Shown here one piece after another: positions 50,624 through 59,912 of a stretch of DNA of 64,000 nt. Source of the stretch: Promethearchaeota archaeon (GTDB lineage Archaea; Asgardarchaeota; Lokiarchaeia; Sigyniarchaeales; SOKP01); assembly GCA_029838195.1 (NCBI GenBank), contig JALGVJ010000015.1, positions 1-64,000 of the forward strand. The letters are read 5' to 3'. Below the pieces are notes generated by a model. It did no database searches and was not told the DNA's origin. It was given only the letters and a program-made list of their open reading frames with translations. A program made the position numbers and the translations under genes. Every line of letters begins with the position of its first letter. The stretch's first letter is position 1.

Positions 50624-53251
50624 TTATCTCTTGTTTTTTCTTATTTTTATTATTTTCACTATTTCTTTCCAAAACGTGGCAATTATCGAAATAATGATGA
50701 CATATACCCAATCAGAAAGACTCAAGGGAGATAATCTGAACACCTTTGCGAGTGGCGGAATGTAAATGATTAGAATTGTCGTTAGGAAAGCCCCCATGGC
50801 CCAAAAAATCATCATTTTATTAGACAGCAGTCCTACTTTATAGAGCGGGTCATTATCCGTTCTCATGTTAAATGCTAAAAGAACGTGGCAGATCATCCAT
50901 GTCGCAAAAGCCATCGCACCTGCCCCTTGTAAACCCTGAAAATAAGCTATAGAATATACAAATATTACGGCAGCGGCTAACATTAATCCCCCCGAGAGGA
51001 TCTCACGTTTCATTTTTCGATTAATGAATTTCTCCGAAGGTTCACGAGGTGGTCTTTTCATGACATCACTTTCGGGGATTTCAATAACGAACGTTGCAGA
51101 GGCCCCTAAGTCCATGAACAATTCCAATAAAATAATTTGAATGGGGGCAAAAGGAAAGGGTATCGTAAAAAAGATCGGAAATAAAAAGATCGTGATTAGA
51201 GCTAACTTAACGGCTAAATAAAATCTCACTCCTTTTCTCAAATTCTCGAATAATTTTCTTCCTTCTTCTATTGCCACGGTTATAGTAGCAAAATTATCAT
51301 CCAATAATACCATATCAGCAGTTTCACGGGCAACATCTGTACCCGTAAGGCCCATGGCTATACCGATATCTGCTTTTTTAAGAGCAGGTGCATCATTAAT
51401 CCCATCTCCCGTGACTGCAACGATTTCTCCCATATCTTTTAATGTGTTCACGATTCTTAATTTTTGTTCGGGTGTGATGCGGGCAAAAATATTTGTAGAG
51501 GTAATTTTATTTTTTAATTCCATATCATCCATAACGGTTAAAGTTTTCCCCGAAATTACCCCATCCTTTTTCATTCCAATCTTTTCAGCTATCGAGACAG
51601 CAGTTATTTCATAATCGCCAGTTATCATGAACACTTTAATTCCAGCATCCAAGCATTTTTTGATGGCCTCTTTCACCTCTTCGCGAGGCGGATCGAGAAA
51701 TCCTATAATTCCTAGAAATATTAAGTCGTTTTCAGCCTCTTGTAGTTTCAAATCTTTCGAATTTGTTGTCTTATAAGCAAAAGCAAGAATTCTTAATCCC
51801 TCTTGAGCCATTTCATTGGCAATTTGTAATATTTTATCTTTTTCTACTTCAGAAAGAGAGATTTCAGTTTCATTGATTTTAATCTTTATCGATCTTTCTA
51901 AAATGGGTTCTAAGGCGCCTTTTACTAATACCATGTATTCCTGCTTGTATTTATAAATTTGAGACATCATCATTCGTTCATTATCAAAACTGAATTCGGT
52001 AATTAATGAATATTCTTGTTTTAACTCGTTTTCTGAAATGTTCGCTTGTTTTCCCGCTTCAATTAGAGCAATTTCCATGGGATCTCCTACCAGAATGGTT
52101 TTAGAATTTTCTTTCTTCATGATAACATCATGTACCAACATTCCAATCTCTAAAATCTTCCTCAGGGTTTCACTGAGAATATTTAAATTAAAAGGACTCA
52201 ATTTTCCGTTAGTATAACACGCGTCGAGTTCCATTCGATTTTCCGTGAGTGTTCCGGTTTTATCAGTCGCAATTACTGTGACACTTCCCAAAGTTTCGGC
52301 TGCTTTTAAATTTTTAACCAAAGCTTTCTTTTTTGATAAAATTAAGGCTCCTAAAGCTAAAACGATCATGATCAAAATCGGGAGCTCTTCTGGAATGGTA
52401 GCAAAGGAGAGACTTAATCCTACAAGGAGCATTTCAATTAAATCCCTCCCTTGAATCATCCCAATTACCGGGATGAGAAGGGAAAAAAAGAGAGCAATCC
52501 AAACTAACATCATTGATAATTGCTTCATGGCTATTTGAAGAGGAGTTTTAGGTTCTTTAATTTCTCTTGTTAATCCAGCAATATGACCGAGTTCTGTATT
52601 CATGCCCGTCGCAATTACCACCCCTAATCCCTTGCCTCGAGTAATGGTTGTTCCGGCAAATATAATGTTTGTTCTCTCGGTTAATCGTGTAAATTCTTTA
52701 AGAATAACATCCGCATGCTTGGTAATGGGTACGGATTCTCCGGTTAAAATGGATTCATTTACTTGCAATCCATATGATTCAAGTAATCGAATATCGGCAG
52801 GAAGTGTTTGTCCTACTTTTAAAATGATAATATCGCCCGGTACGACCTTTTTAGATTCAATTTCTTGATATCGTCCATCTCGTATCATAGAAATTAAAGG
52901 AGAGGCCATTTTCTTTAACTCCTGAATGGTTTTTTTAGCCCGATATTCGTTGTAAATTTCTACAAAAATTAAAATAGAAATAATAGCAAAAATGGTCAAA
53001 GCATCTCCAAAATCGCCAAAAATACTGTAAAGAATTCCTACTACCAAGAGGAGCAAGATCATGGGTTCCGATACTTCGTGAATGAATACTCTAAAAAATT
53101 TAATTTCTTTCTCTTCTTTTAAGAGATTTTCGCCGTATTCTTTTAAACGGTTTTCTGCTTCTTCAGTGGATAATCCTCTTTCTTGATCCACCCTTAACTC
53201 TCTTAATACTTGAATCTTGTCTTTCATCCAAGGTTTTTTAATTTCTTTCAT
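50624..53251 (-). CDS. P2-type cation-transporting ATPase (calcium-like)
   Basis: An 875-residue P-type ATPase with an N-terminal cation-ATPase region (STEEAENRLKEYGEN), TGESVPITK (about residues 172-180), phosphorylation site DKTGTLTENRM (near 331), and hinge TGDGINDAPALKKADIGIAM (near 615). The helix-4 ion motif is IPEELPILI, close to but not the same as the PEGLP of calcium pumps, so the ion (Ca2+, Mn2+, H+) is open. Ten membrane helices are expected. It lies divergent from a PadR regulator, with a direct repeat between them, so it may be regulated by it. Confidence 0.9.
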   Translation of the reverse strand: MKEIKKPWMKDKIQVLRELRVDQERGLSTEEAENRLKEYGENLLKEEKEIKFFRVFIHEVSEPMILLLLVVGILYSIFGDFGDALTIFAIISILIFVEIYNEYRAKKTIQELKKMASPLISMIRDGRYQEIESKKVVPGDIIILKVGQTLPADIRLLESYGLQVNESILTGESVPITKHADVILKEFTRLTERTNIIFAGTTITRGKGLGVVIATGMNTELGHIAGLTREIKEPKTPLQIAMKQLSMMLVWIALFFSLLIPVIGMIQGRDLIEMLLVGLSLSFATIPEELPILIMIVLALGALILSKKKALVKNLKAAETLGSVTVIATDKTGTLTENRMELDACYTNGKLSPFNLNILSETLRKILEIGMLVHDVIMKKENSKTILVGDPMEIALIEAGKQANISENELKQEYSLITEFSFDNERMMMSQIYKYKQEYMVLVKGALEPILERSIKIKINETEISLSEVEKDKILQIANEMAQEGLRILAFAYKTTNSKDLKLQEAENDLIFLGIIGFLDPPREEVKEAIKKCLDAGIKVFMITGDYEITAVSIAEKIGMKKDGVISGKTLTVMDDMELKNKITSTNIFARITPEQKLRIVNTLKDMGEIVAVTGDGINDAPALKKADIGIAMGLTGTDVARETADMVLLDDNFATITVAIEEGRKLFENLRKGVRFYLAVKLALITIFLFPIFFTIPFPFAPIQIILLELFMDLGASATFVIEIPESDVMKRPPREPSEKFINRKMKREILSGGLMLAAAVIFVYSIAYFQGLQGAGAMAFATWMICHVLLAFNMRTDNDPLYKVGLLSNKMMIFWAMGAFLTTILIIYIPPLAKVFRLSPLSLSDWVYVIIISIIATFWKEIVKIIKIRKNKR

Positions 53252-53350
53252 TTTTTTTTACCTATTATAAAGTATTGGCTATTAATCATGAATTTCTTGG
53301 CAAATCACGCCATATTCATGACATTACTTAAATTATTTTATTTTTACAAT

Positions 53351-53372
53351 GATATCGGTTCTCGATATCGGT
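53351..53372. promoter_or_regulatory. Candidate PadR operator: direct repeat between the ATPase and regulator genes
   Basis: GATATCGGT occurs at 53351-53359 and again at 53364-53372, spaced 13 bases start to start. Each contains the palindrome GATATC, and CGATATCG at 53363-53370 is self-complementary. It is 100 bases before the ATPase start and 170 before the PadR start. Binding by the PadR protein is inferred. Confidence 0.4.
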
Positions 53373-53543
53373 ATTAAATAATATTACATGATTCATGAAA
53401 TTTAAATATAATTCATCACGTGTTGAATCAAAAGAATTAATAACTAAGAAATTTACATTAATAGTAATTAGAACGTTTGATATAATTGGATTTCTTTTTA
53501 TCTGAGATATCATGAAAATTCAAATTTAAAATAGCGATAAGCC

Positions 53544-53846
53544 ATGAATGCATTAGCAAAATTCAAGAAAGGCGCAATAATGGTCCATATTTTATATCAT
53601 GCCAGCAAGGAACCTTTTTATGGGGTGTGGCTAAAACGCGAATTAAAGAGACATGGTTATAACATTTCCTATGGAACTCTGTACCCTTGGTTAAATAAAT
53701 TATCTGCTGCGGGATATTTACAATTCTACGAAAAAAATGTGAATGGAAAAATTCGCAAGTATTACACGATTACTGATTTAGGGAAAAAGCAGTTATTAGA
53801 AATGAAGAAATATTTAAAAGAATTACATGATGAGGTCATAGAATAA
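53544..53846 (+). CDS. PadR-family transcriptional regulator
   Basis: A 100-residue winged-helix regulator. FYGVWLKRELKRHGYNISYG, TLYPWLNKLSAAGYL and YYTITDLGKKQLLEMKKYL form the helix-turn-helix, wing and dimer helix of short PadR proteins. It likely represses or activates the divergent P-type ATPase gene. ATG 53544; no strong ribosome site. Confidence 0.88.
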   Translation: MNALAKFKKGAIMVHILYHASKEPFYGVWLKRELKRHGYNISYGTLYPWLNKLSAAGYLQFYEKNVNGKIRKYYTITDLGKKQLLEMKKYLKELHDEVIE

Positions 53847-53855
53847 TAACACTGG

Positions 53856-54032
53856 TTGAGAACTCTTAAGGATTTAATTCATTTTCATGGTCAATTATTT
53901 TATTTTGGCTACTGGAACGAAGGAAGCTTCTTAAGAGCGGGATCTTTTCGCCTTTCTTCTCTCCTTCGTTTAAAGAGCGAAACCCAGGATTTTTTATCCC
54001 TTTTTATCAATAAATTACAAGAAATTGAATAA
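53856..54032 (+). CDS. 58-residue hypothetical protein after padR
   Basis: TTG 53856 opens a frame of 58 codons directly after the PadR stop, with protein-like sequence (FHGQLFYFGYWNEGSFLRAG, SFRLSSLLRLKSETQDFLSL). It overlaps the 3' end of the convergent hydrolase gene by 18 bases. No family or ribosome site was recognised. It could also be the dead C-terminal part of a once longer protein. Confidence 0.35.
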   Translation: MRTLKDLIHFHGQLFYFGYWNEGSFLRAGSFRLSSLLRLKSETQDFLSLFINKLQEIE

Positions 54033-55757
54033 AAAGGATTCAACGCTTAAAACTTGATGCACGGCGGCGCCAAAAAATATTTGGATTATTATAAAAGACG
54101 TAATAATCACGGAACTAAATTGCTCTGTTCTTTCATAAATCAGGCCGTTTATAATGACGACGACTAACGAAATAAGATATGTAACGAGAATAGAATTAAT
54201 GATGAATAATTTCGGAGCAAGCGCCATTAGAAATAAATGATTAATAATAGATAATATCGCAATCGTATAAACCCTATATTTATTGGATCGGATGAAATTT
54301 AATAATGGATAAATGATTTTTCGGTAAAAGAGCTCCATGGCCAAGTAAAGTGGGTAAATAGTGATGGCTAGGATCGTTGATAAAATGTTTGACGGGAAAA
54401 AAAAAGCAAAAGGATAAGAAATAGAAAATAAATAATACATGCTAAGAAACGTGATGGAAGAAAATAACGCATACCCCAATACTTTTACTCTTAATTGAAA
54501 TTTAACTTGATTCTTATAACCACGTCTTTTTTCTCTGTTTAATCTTGGTTTCTTGAGATATAATACCGCTTTTCCAAGAAAATATAACACGATCATAATT
54601 AATGGAGCAATAATAAAGCTTAAGAGACTTAAAAATAAAAATGAAATCTCAAAAATAATCAAGAAAAAAGAGAAGGATATACCTATTTTAATAATTCTAA
54701 GATAAATATCAGACCTCATGAAATCCTTCTCGAGCTCTTGGATTGGTTCCTTCTCTATTAATTTTCTATTTTTATTTTTCTTAAAGTAATCCTTCGCTTC
54801 TTCAAAAATAAAATAATTAGAGGCAAATCTTATGATGGCAATCGTGCACAGCAACAAGCTGGAAAGAGATATTCCCAATAAAACATAATTTATTGAGTAG
54901 GTCAAGTAGATTGGCCCGTTAATTTTAATATCTCCAAAAAAAATTTGTTCAAACCAATAAATCGTTCCTATTAACACTTCATCACTGAGGAGAGTATGAT
55001 TTGAAAAAGGTAACTTTTTTTCTATTGTAATTAATTGACATCCGGTAATTTCTTGAAGTACCAATGCATTTTCCGAAAAATTGAGTAATTCATCATGTAC
55101 ATGATGAAACGCCAATAAATTTTCCGTGTTTTGCTTAGTTAATAAATTAACGGGAAAATACTCCACGAAAGGGTCATCTTTAGACAACCCAAACATTTTA
55201 GGGTCAGGATTTACCAGAGCTGCCCAAGTAACAATCGCTTTAAATCGATTATCAAGAGCACCATTCATTAAAACGACCATTCCACCTAACGAATGACCAA
55301 TCAAACCGATTTGATCTTTATCAATTCGAGTTTTAAAAACATTCGTGTTTTCAAAATAATTCAAAAAATTAGAACAATCTTCGGCTAAAGCAGGCACGCC
55401 CGTTTTTTCATCAATATTCAGGATATTTCCCTCTGATTCCCCGTGTCCTTGATAATCGATTGCAACAACAAAAAAGCCGCGTTTAGTGAATTCTACAGGA
55501 ACTCTAAGATCGAGATCTCTCTGACTCCCAATTCCATGAGCCCAAATAACAAGCGGATGTTTTTCTTGAAAAGGTAAATTAATGTTCGGGTAATATAAAT
55601 TAGCATAAAGGGTAGCTCCAGCAGATTCAAATTGGATGCGCTCATATTTTTGATAACTCATATTGCGATTAACATAAAGAAATGATAGGGAAAAAACAAA
55701 TATCATGAAGGTCACTAATAAAAAAGATTGACCATAGCTTTTATCGTATTTTTTCAT
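54015..55757 (-). CDS. Membrane-anchored alpha/beta hydrolase with C-terminal multi-pass domain
   Basis: A 580-residue protein. A signal-anchor helix (residues 12-28) is followed by an alpha/beta-hydrolase domain: AHGIGSQRDLDLR (about 73-85), the nucleophile elbow GLIGHSLGGMVVL (about 150-162), Asp in HHVHDELL (about 222-229), and His in FSNHTLL (about 259-265), giving a complete catalytic triad, probably outside the membrane. The last ~300 residues carry six to eight membrane helices. An esterase or peptidase role is inferred; the membrane domain is unrecognised. ATG 55757. Confidence 0.8.
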   Translation of the reverse strand: MKKYDKSYGQSFLLVTFMIFVFSLSFLYVNRNMSYQKYERIQFESAGATLYANLYYPNINLPFQEKHPLVIWAHGIGSQRDLDLRVPVEFTKRGFFVVAIDYQGHGESEGNILNIDEKTGVPALAEDCSNFLNYFENTNVFKTRIDKDQIGLIGHSLGGMVVLMNGALDNRFKAIVTWAALVNPDPKMFGLSKDDPFVEYFPVNLLTKQNTENLLAFHHVHDELLNFSENALVLQEITGCQLITIEKKLPFSNHTLLSDEVLIGTIYWFEQIFFGDIKINGPIYLTYSINYVLLGISLSSLLLCTIAIIRFASNYFIFEEAKDYFKKNKNRKLIEKEPIQELEKDFMRSDIYLRIIKIGISFSFFLIIFEISFLFLSLLSFIIAPLIMIVLYFLGKAVLYLKKPRLNREKRRGYKNQVKFQLRVKVLGYALFSSITFLSMYYLFSISYPFAFFFPSNILSTILAITIYPLYLAMELFYRKIIYPLLNFIRSNKYRVYTIAILSIINHLFLMALAPKLFIINSILVTYLISLVVVIINGLIYERTEQFSSVIITSFIIIQIFFGAAVHQVLSVESFLFNFL

Positions 55758-55954
55758 TGGAGTAATGAAATTAAGAGAGAATTAGTTGGAAATCTCAACT
55801 TCACGGAGAAGAAAATGCATTTTACCGAAAAATAGAATTTAATTTTCCTTAAAATCTTTTTTATTTAGATAAATCAAGAGTTAATACATATAGAAGGGGA
55901 ATGCTTGATTTCAATAAATTTTTATAGAATCAATGAAATATAATTTTGATCTCC

Positions 55955-56677
55955 ATGACAGAAAAAAAAGAAACTTTAAAAATTATAGATGGAACCTTAG
56001 AAGCCGTGGAAAAAATATTTTCCCAATTCTCGGACGTGCTAAAAACGGCTAGAAAAGAATTAATCAAATTAGAAAAGGAAAGGGAAAAGCTCCGTAATGA
56101 AACCATCCTTTTAGAAAATGAAAAACGACAACTGGAAGATGAGAAGACAAAATTAGAAATAGAGAAAAAAAATCTTGAAAAAGAAAAACTTCAACTAGAA
56201 AATGATAAGAGTCTTTTAGAACAAGAAACAAAAAAACTTGAAAAAGAAAAGCAAGAACGAGATAGAAAAATAGGAACTCTCACGGAGGAACAACAACGCT
56301 TATTACAAGAATATGAGAGCCTTAAAATAGAGTTAAATAAATTGGCGAAAATAGCGGAAGAATCTCAAGAAGCCGAATTCAATTTTGAAAGGATAAAAGC
56401 ACTTCTTTCGATTTATGCCGTGCTCATTGAAGAAATTTGGCAAGGACAACCCCATTACAGGATATTGCTAGCTCTGCACGGAGATAAAGAAGAAATGTCT
56501 CGAGATACCATTCAAAAAACCACAGGGATTTCAGGGGTGATGGTATTAAGAGCGCTTCATGAATTAGCTAATGTTAACTTGATCGAGTTTGATGAAGAAT
56601 CAGGCACGATTCGATTGAAAAAACGATTGTTCGACAAGAAAGATTTGGAAGAAAAAGAGAAGAAAAAAAATCCTTGA
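55955..56677 (+). CDS. Coiled-coil protein with C-terminal winged helix
   Basis: About 240 residues. The first ~35 residues are helical, followed by a long coiled coil of Lys/Glu/Leu heptads (about 40-135) and a C-terminal domain TIQKTTGISGVMVLRALHEL (about 190-209) that reads like a winged helix. An Asgard-type DNA- or membrane-associated scaffold is possible. ATG 55955 is preferred over a TTG three codons upstream. No family recognised. Confidence 0.65.
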   Translation: MTEKKETLKIIDGTLEAVEKIFSQFSDVLKTARKELIKLEKEREKLRNETILLENEKRQLEDEKTKLEIEKKNLEKEKLQLENDKSLLEQETKKLEKEKQERDRKIGTLTEEQQRLLQEYESLKIELNKLAKIAEESQEAEFNFERIKALLSIYAVLIEEIWQGQPHYRILLALHGDKEEMSRDTIQKTTGISGVMVLRALHELANVNLIEFDEESGTIRLKKRLFDKKDLEEKEKKKNP

Positions 56678-56865
56678 ATTTTTAAGTCCCATCCCTTCTT
56701 CTCAGTAATTACGGGGGCTGATTAATGTCATTTTTTATTACTATAAAAAAATATAGTAGATGCAATAATTTATATATAATAAAAAGTTTGAATATTCAAG
56801 AATAAAAAGTTCCTTATATTTCATGAAAAATTTAATCAAGGTTAGAAAAAATAAAAGGAAAAACC

Positions 56866-57966
56866 ATGAGCGATGATAAATTTTGGAAAAAAGTAGCCCG
56901 TACCATCCAGAAAAGTGGGGGCTTCCCGATGCCTATAAATGATACCTTATTAGAACTTACCAAAACATTGATAAACAAAGAAGAGGGTAAATTCATTTTA
57001 TATTTCAAAAAACCCTCTTTAAATATTGATCAATTAAAAGAAAAATCAGAATTAGATGATAAAAGGTTTAATAGAGTATTAAACCGGCTTTTGGATAAAG
57101 GAATCATCGTGGAATCGCAATCGCGGACCACTGGAATTACGGTTTATAATTTAATGCCTTATCTTCCCGGAATTTTTGAGTTTAGCTTCATGAGAGGAGA
57201 ATATGGAGAGCGCGAGAAAAAATTAGCGCGACTGTATGAGAAACTTCATCGTGAGTTAGCAATTTATACTCAAAATAATTATGATAGTTTTATCGAGCAA
57301 TATAAAAAAGTTAACATGATGGATAGAGTCGTACCAGTTGAGGAGGAAATAGAAGTAAGCCCCGAGTCAGTGACACATTTAGAAGAGATTTCCAAGATTA
57401 TCGAAAAATTCGAAGATATCGCCGTTTCTTATTGTTATTGCCGACATCAGAAAGAGCTCTTAGATCAACGCTGTGAGATAAATGCGCCCAAATTTAATTG
57501 TTTTCAGCTCGGTAAGAATGCAAAATTTGCGGTGGAAAGAGGCTTTGCCAAAGCGGTTAGTAAGGAGGAAGCCATGAAAATAATGAAGGAGGCAGAGGAT
57601 GCTGGCTTGGTTCATAAAATAATTCATGTCGGAGCTAATCCGGATAAAATCGAGGCTGCCATTTGCAATTGTTGTAAGGATTGTTGTACTACATTTCAAT
57701 TATATTATCAAGGAATAGGTCCATTAAAATCTCTAACATCTTATATTTCTAAAATAGAAGAAGAGTCCTGCGTCGGATGTGGGACTTGCGTTGAGAGATG
57801 CCCCGTGGAAGCCATTGAAGTGATCGAGCAAATTGCAAGCATTAATGAAAATAGATGTATTGGCTGTGGTATATGTGCTCACTTCTGTCCTCAAGAATCA
57901 ATTAAATTAGAAAGAACTGGCCCCCGCATGGTATTTGTTCCTCCTCCAAGAATCACGACAAATTAG
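56866..57966 (+). CDS. Winged-helix/ferredoxin fusion protein with Cys-rich middle
   Basis: A 366-residue protein. Residues 40-90 (LNIDQLKEKSELDDKRFNRV, LNRLLDKGIIVES) form a winged helix. The middle holds YCYCRHQKELLDQRC (about 189-203) and CNCCKDCCTTF (about 270-280), likely metal- or cluster-binding. The end has two [4Fe-4S] ferredoxin motifs, CVGCGTCVERCPVEAI and CIGCGICAHFCPQESI. Combining a DNA-binding-like head with electron-carrier clusters is unusual; relatives of the C-terminal part are known as stand-alone oxidoreductase-associated ferredoxins. A redox-sensing regulator or an electron-transfer protein are both possible. Confidence 0.8.
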   Translation: MSDDKFWKKVARTIQKSGGFPMPINDTLLELTKTLINKEEGKFILYFKKPSLNIDQLKEKSELDDKRFNRVLNRLLDKGIIVESQSRTTGITVYNLMPYLPGIFEFSFMRGEYGEREKKLARLYEKLHRELAIYTQNNYDSFIEQYKKVNMMDRVVPVEEEIEVSPESVTHLEEISKIIEKFEDIAVSYCYCRHQKELLDQRCEINAPKFNCFQLGKNAKFAVERGFAKAVSKEEAMKIMKEAEDAGLVHKIIHVGANPDKIEAAICNCCKDCCTTFQLYYQGIGPLKSLTSYISKIEEESCVGCGTCVERCPVEAIEVIEQIASINENRCIGCGICAHFCPQESIKLERTGPRMVFVPPPRITTN

Positions 57967-58182
57967 ATCAGTTTTTTTACCTTAATATTTTTTTATTTTT
58001 GAGTTAAAGAGCAATGGGTTTATTTACTCTTTTTTAAATTAAAAATTAAAAAGTAAATCTTGTAGAACTCCAACCTTAAGAATCAATAATGCAAATAAGG
58101 GTAATGAAATTTTTATCTATATTATTAGCTATCAGGATAAAATTAATCAATTATTTTAAATTATGGTGAGATGTGATGAATC

Positions 58183-58512
58183 ATGAGCATGAAAGATATA
58201 ATGGATAAATGCAAGCTTACCAAGGAGGAATTAGAACAATATTATAAGAATGTGGAAGCCATGGATAAAAAAACAGACCATTCACGGGCTTATCGAACCT
58301 TGATGAACCCATTGAGAAGAGAGATTTTAAAATTCATTGGATTCGAAGTGAAGACCACGGAAGAGATAGAAAAAGGATTAAATATGGAGCCAGATCAATT
58401 GAATTATCATTTATCAATGTTAGAACAATTGTATTACGTGATGAATTGTTCTGAGGGATGGAAAGCAACTCCTAGGGGAATTGCCTTTCTTTTAAATGCT
58501 AGAATGGACTAA
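58183..58512 (+). CDS. ArsR-like winged-helix regulator
   Basis: A 109-residue protein. RTLMNPLRREILKFIG (about residues 42-57) is the opening helix of an ArsR-type winged helix, followed by TTEEIEKGLNMEPDQLNYHL (recognition helix) and the wing SEGWKATPRGIAFL. No cysteines suggest metal sensing. It lies convergent with the membrane protein at 58515, with only 2 bases between the stops. ATG 58183; GGTGAGATGTGATGAATC upstream may hold the ribosome site. Confidence 0.8.
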   Translation: MSMKDIMDKCKLTKEELEQYYKNVEAMDKKTDHSRAYRTLMNPLRREILKFIGFEVKTTEEIEKGLNMEPDQLNYHLSMLEQLYYVMNCSEGWKATPRGIAFLLNARMD

Positions 58513-58514
58513 TC

Positions 58515-59252
58515 TTATTTGTTTTCATTTTGCAGATTTAATTCATTTACGATGGTTTTTTCAAAATTTCTTAAATTTTTCAATTTTCGATACCATCGTT
58601 TAAAATGAATCCACATGTAGATTAAAAAGATAATGAGTACGACGGAGCTACTAAAATTTAAAAAGAACATGAAGGGAAAATATTCTATTATTTCTTCCAC
58701 GAGCAAATAGACAATGGCTCCAAACATACGCAAGGACCACCAAAAATAAAAAATCGCAAGAGCATTCATGATGTAAAAAATAATTCGGATTTTTTCCATG
58801 TGATTAACGATCTCATAAAAAAGAGCAGTTAAAGTAGTGGTAGAGGTCGTAGAAGTATCAAGATTCCCTTCTACTTGCTCTTGTTTAGATCTGAATTCAA
58901 TATAACGGGTGTTATATTCATTAATCTTTAATTTCCATTTTTTTAAAAAGACATGTTGAAGGAGCGAAAAAATGGTTAAAATGAGAAAAACCATGGAAGG
59001 AATCATTAACATCAATCCAATGAATATTTTTTGTTCTACGGTCAAATCGAATTTGGGAGGATGAGGAGTATACCGCAGAAAAATGGATCCGATGAAAATA
59101 AAAAAGATGTTGATAATGATTATGCAGAGAGAATAAAGGGGAAAAATCATGCTAATCTTTAAATACGCCTTTTCTTTATTTATATAGTTTAACCCTCCTT
59201 TTTCAGCTTTCTCTAAAAAGTCCATTTCATTATATTCAGCTTTTTCGCTCAT
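58515..59252 (-). CDS. Four-helix membrane protein of unknown function
   Basis: A 245-residue protein with four strong membrane helices: about 30-55, 74-98, 157-183 and 187-215, and a cytosolic charged C-terminus (HFKRWYRKLKNLRNFEKTI). A Thr/Ser stretch (DTSTTSTTTLTALF, about 131-144) sits in the middle loop. No family recognised. The upstream gene on the same strand is a winged-helix protein 51 bases away, possibly its regulator. Confidence 0.65.
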   Translation of the reverse strand: MSEKAEYNEMDFLEKAEKGGLNYINKEKAYLKISMIFPLYSLCIIIINIFFIFIGSIFLRYTPHPPKFDLTVEQKIFIGLMLMIPSMVFLILTIFSLLQHVFLKKWKLKINEYNTRYIEFRSKQEQVEGNLDTSTTSTTTLTALFYEIVNHMEKIRIIFYIMNALAIFYFWWSLRMFGAIVYLLVEEIIEYFPFMFFLNFSSSVVLIIFLIYMWIHFKRWYRKLKNLRNFEKTIVNELNLQNENK

Positions 59253-59303
59253 GATATTTTTAACTTTTATATTATCTAAAATGACTTTTACAACATATTG
59301 CGT

Positions 59304-59606
59304 CTATAATTCTAATTCCGTGTTAATTTTAACAAACCATTCATATCTTTTTTTTCCAAGATCCGTTATTCTATATAATATTATGGTTCTATCCCCCCAT
59401 GCTTCTTCATAAGAGCTAATATAGCCAGCCTCTTCCATTTTTTTTAGATATTTTTCAGCAGTGGTTGTTTTCAATTTACACTTTTTGATTAAATTTGATT
59501 TTACAATTCCATTTTCATCGTAAGGATTCGCCTTTTCACGAAGTAGCGTTTCTAGAATATTTAAGATGATCATGTTCGATGATCTGTAGCTTTTTTTCGT
59601 TGCCAT
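59304..59606 (-). CDS. Winged-helix DNA-binding protein
   Basis: A 100-residue protein. SSNMIILNILETLLREKANP, then VKSNLIKKCKLKTTTAEKYL and KKMEEAGYISSYEEAWGDRT, then YRITDLGKKRYEWF form a typical archaeal winged helix: helix-turn-helix, wing, closing helix. It resembles small archaeal PadR/DUF-type repressors. It is followed on the same strand by a four-helix membrane protein and could regulate it. Start ATG 59606. Confidence 0.8.
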   Translation of the reverse strand: MATKKSYRSSNMIILNILETLLREKANPYDENGIVKSNLIKKCKLKTTTAEKYLKKMEEAGYISSYEEAWGDRTIILYRITDLGKKRYEWFVKINTELEL

Positions 59607-59912
59607 TATCGTGATCGTAATAAAAAATCTCTTCCTTAGATAAAAATATGAATTCCTTTTTTTTATTTCTAATTTTTTTCATGGGTACGACTCGAATGGT
59701 GATTAATTTCAAGGGAGCACTTAAAAGAAACAAATAGAATCCTTAAGTTTTCAATTTTTTATAAAAATTTAAAGTCTGGGGAACCTTTGGTAGGTAACAT
59801 CAAAATGCCCTAAATATCCCAATATCCTCTTTATTTTTATTAACTTAGAGGAAGAGGAGAGAAAAAAATGAATTTAATAAATTGTAAGGTAAAAATGGAA
59901 AAATCGCTCGTT
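59607..59912. other. Stretch between the winged-helix gene and TFB
   Basis: A short minus-strand frame overlaps the start of the winged-helix gene, but it has no independent support. 59846-59870 is AGGAGAG-type purine-rich sequence; no gene follows on that strand. Nothing else was recognised. Confidence 0.3.

Noticed and set aside
59536..59733. 65-codon minus-strand frame before the winged-helix gene
   Set aside because: Overlaps the real gene in another frame and lacks family motifs.
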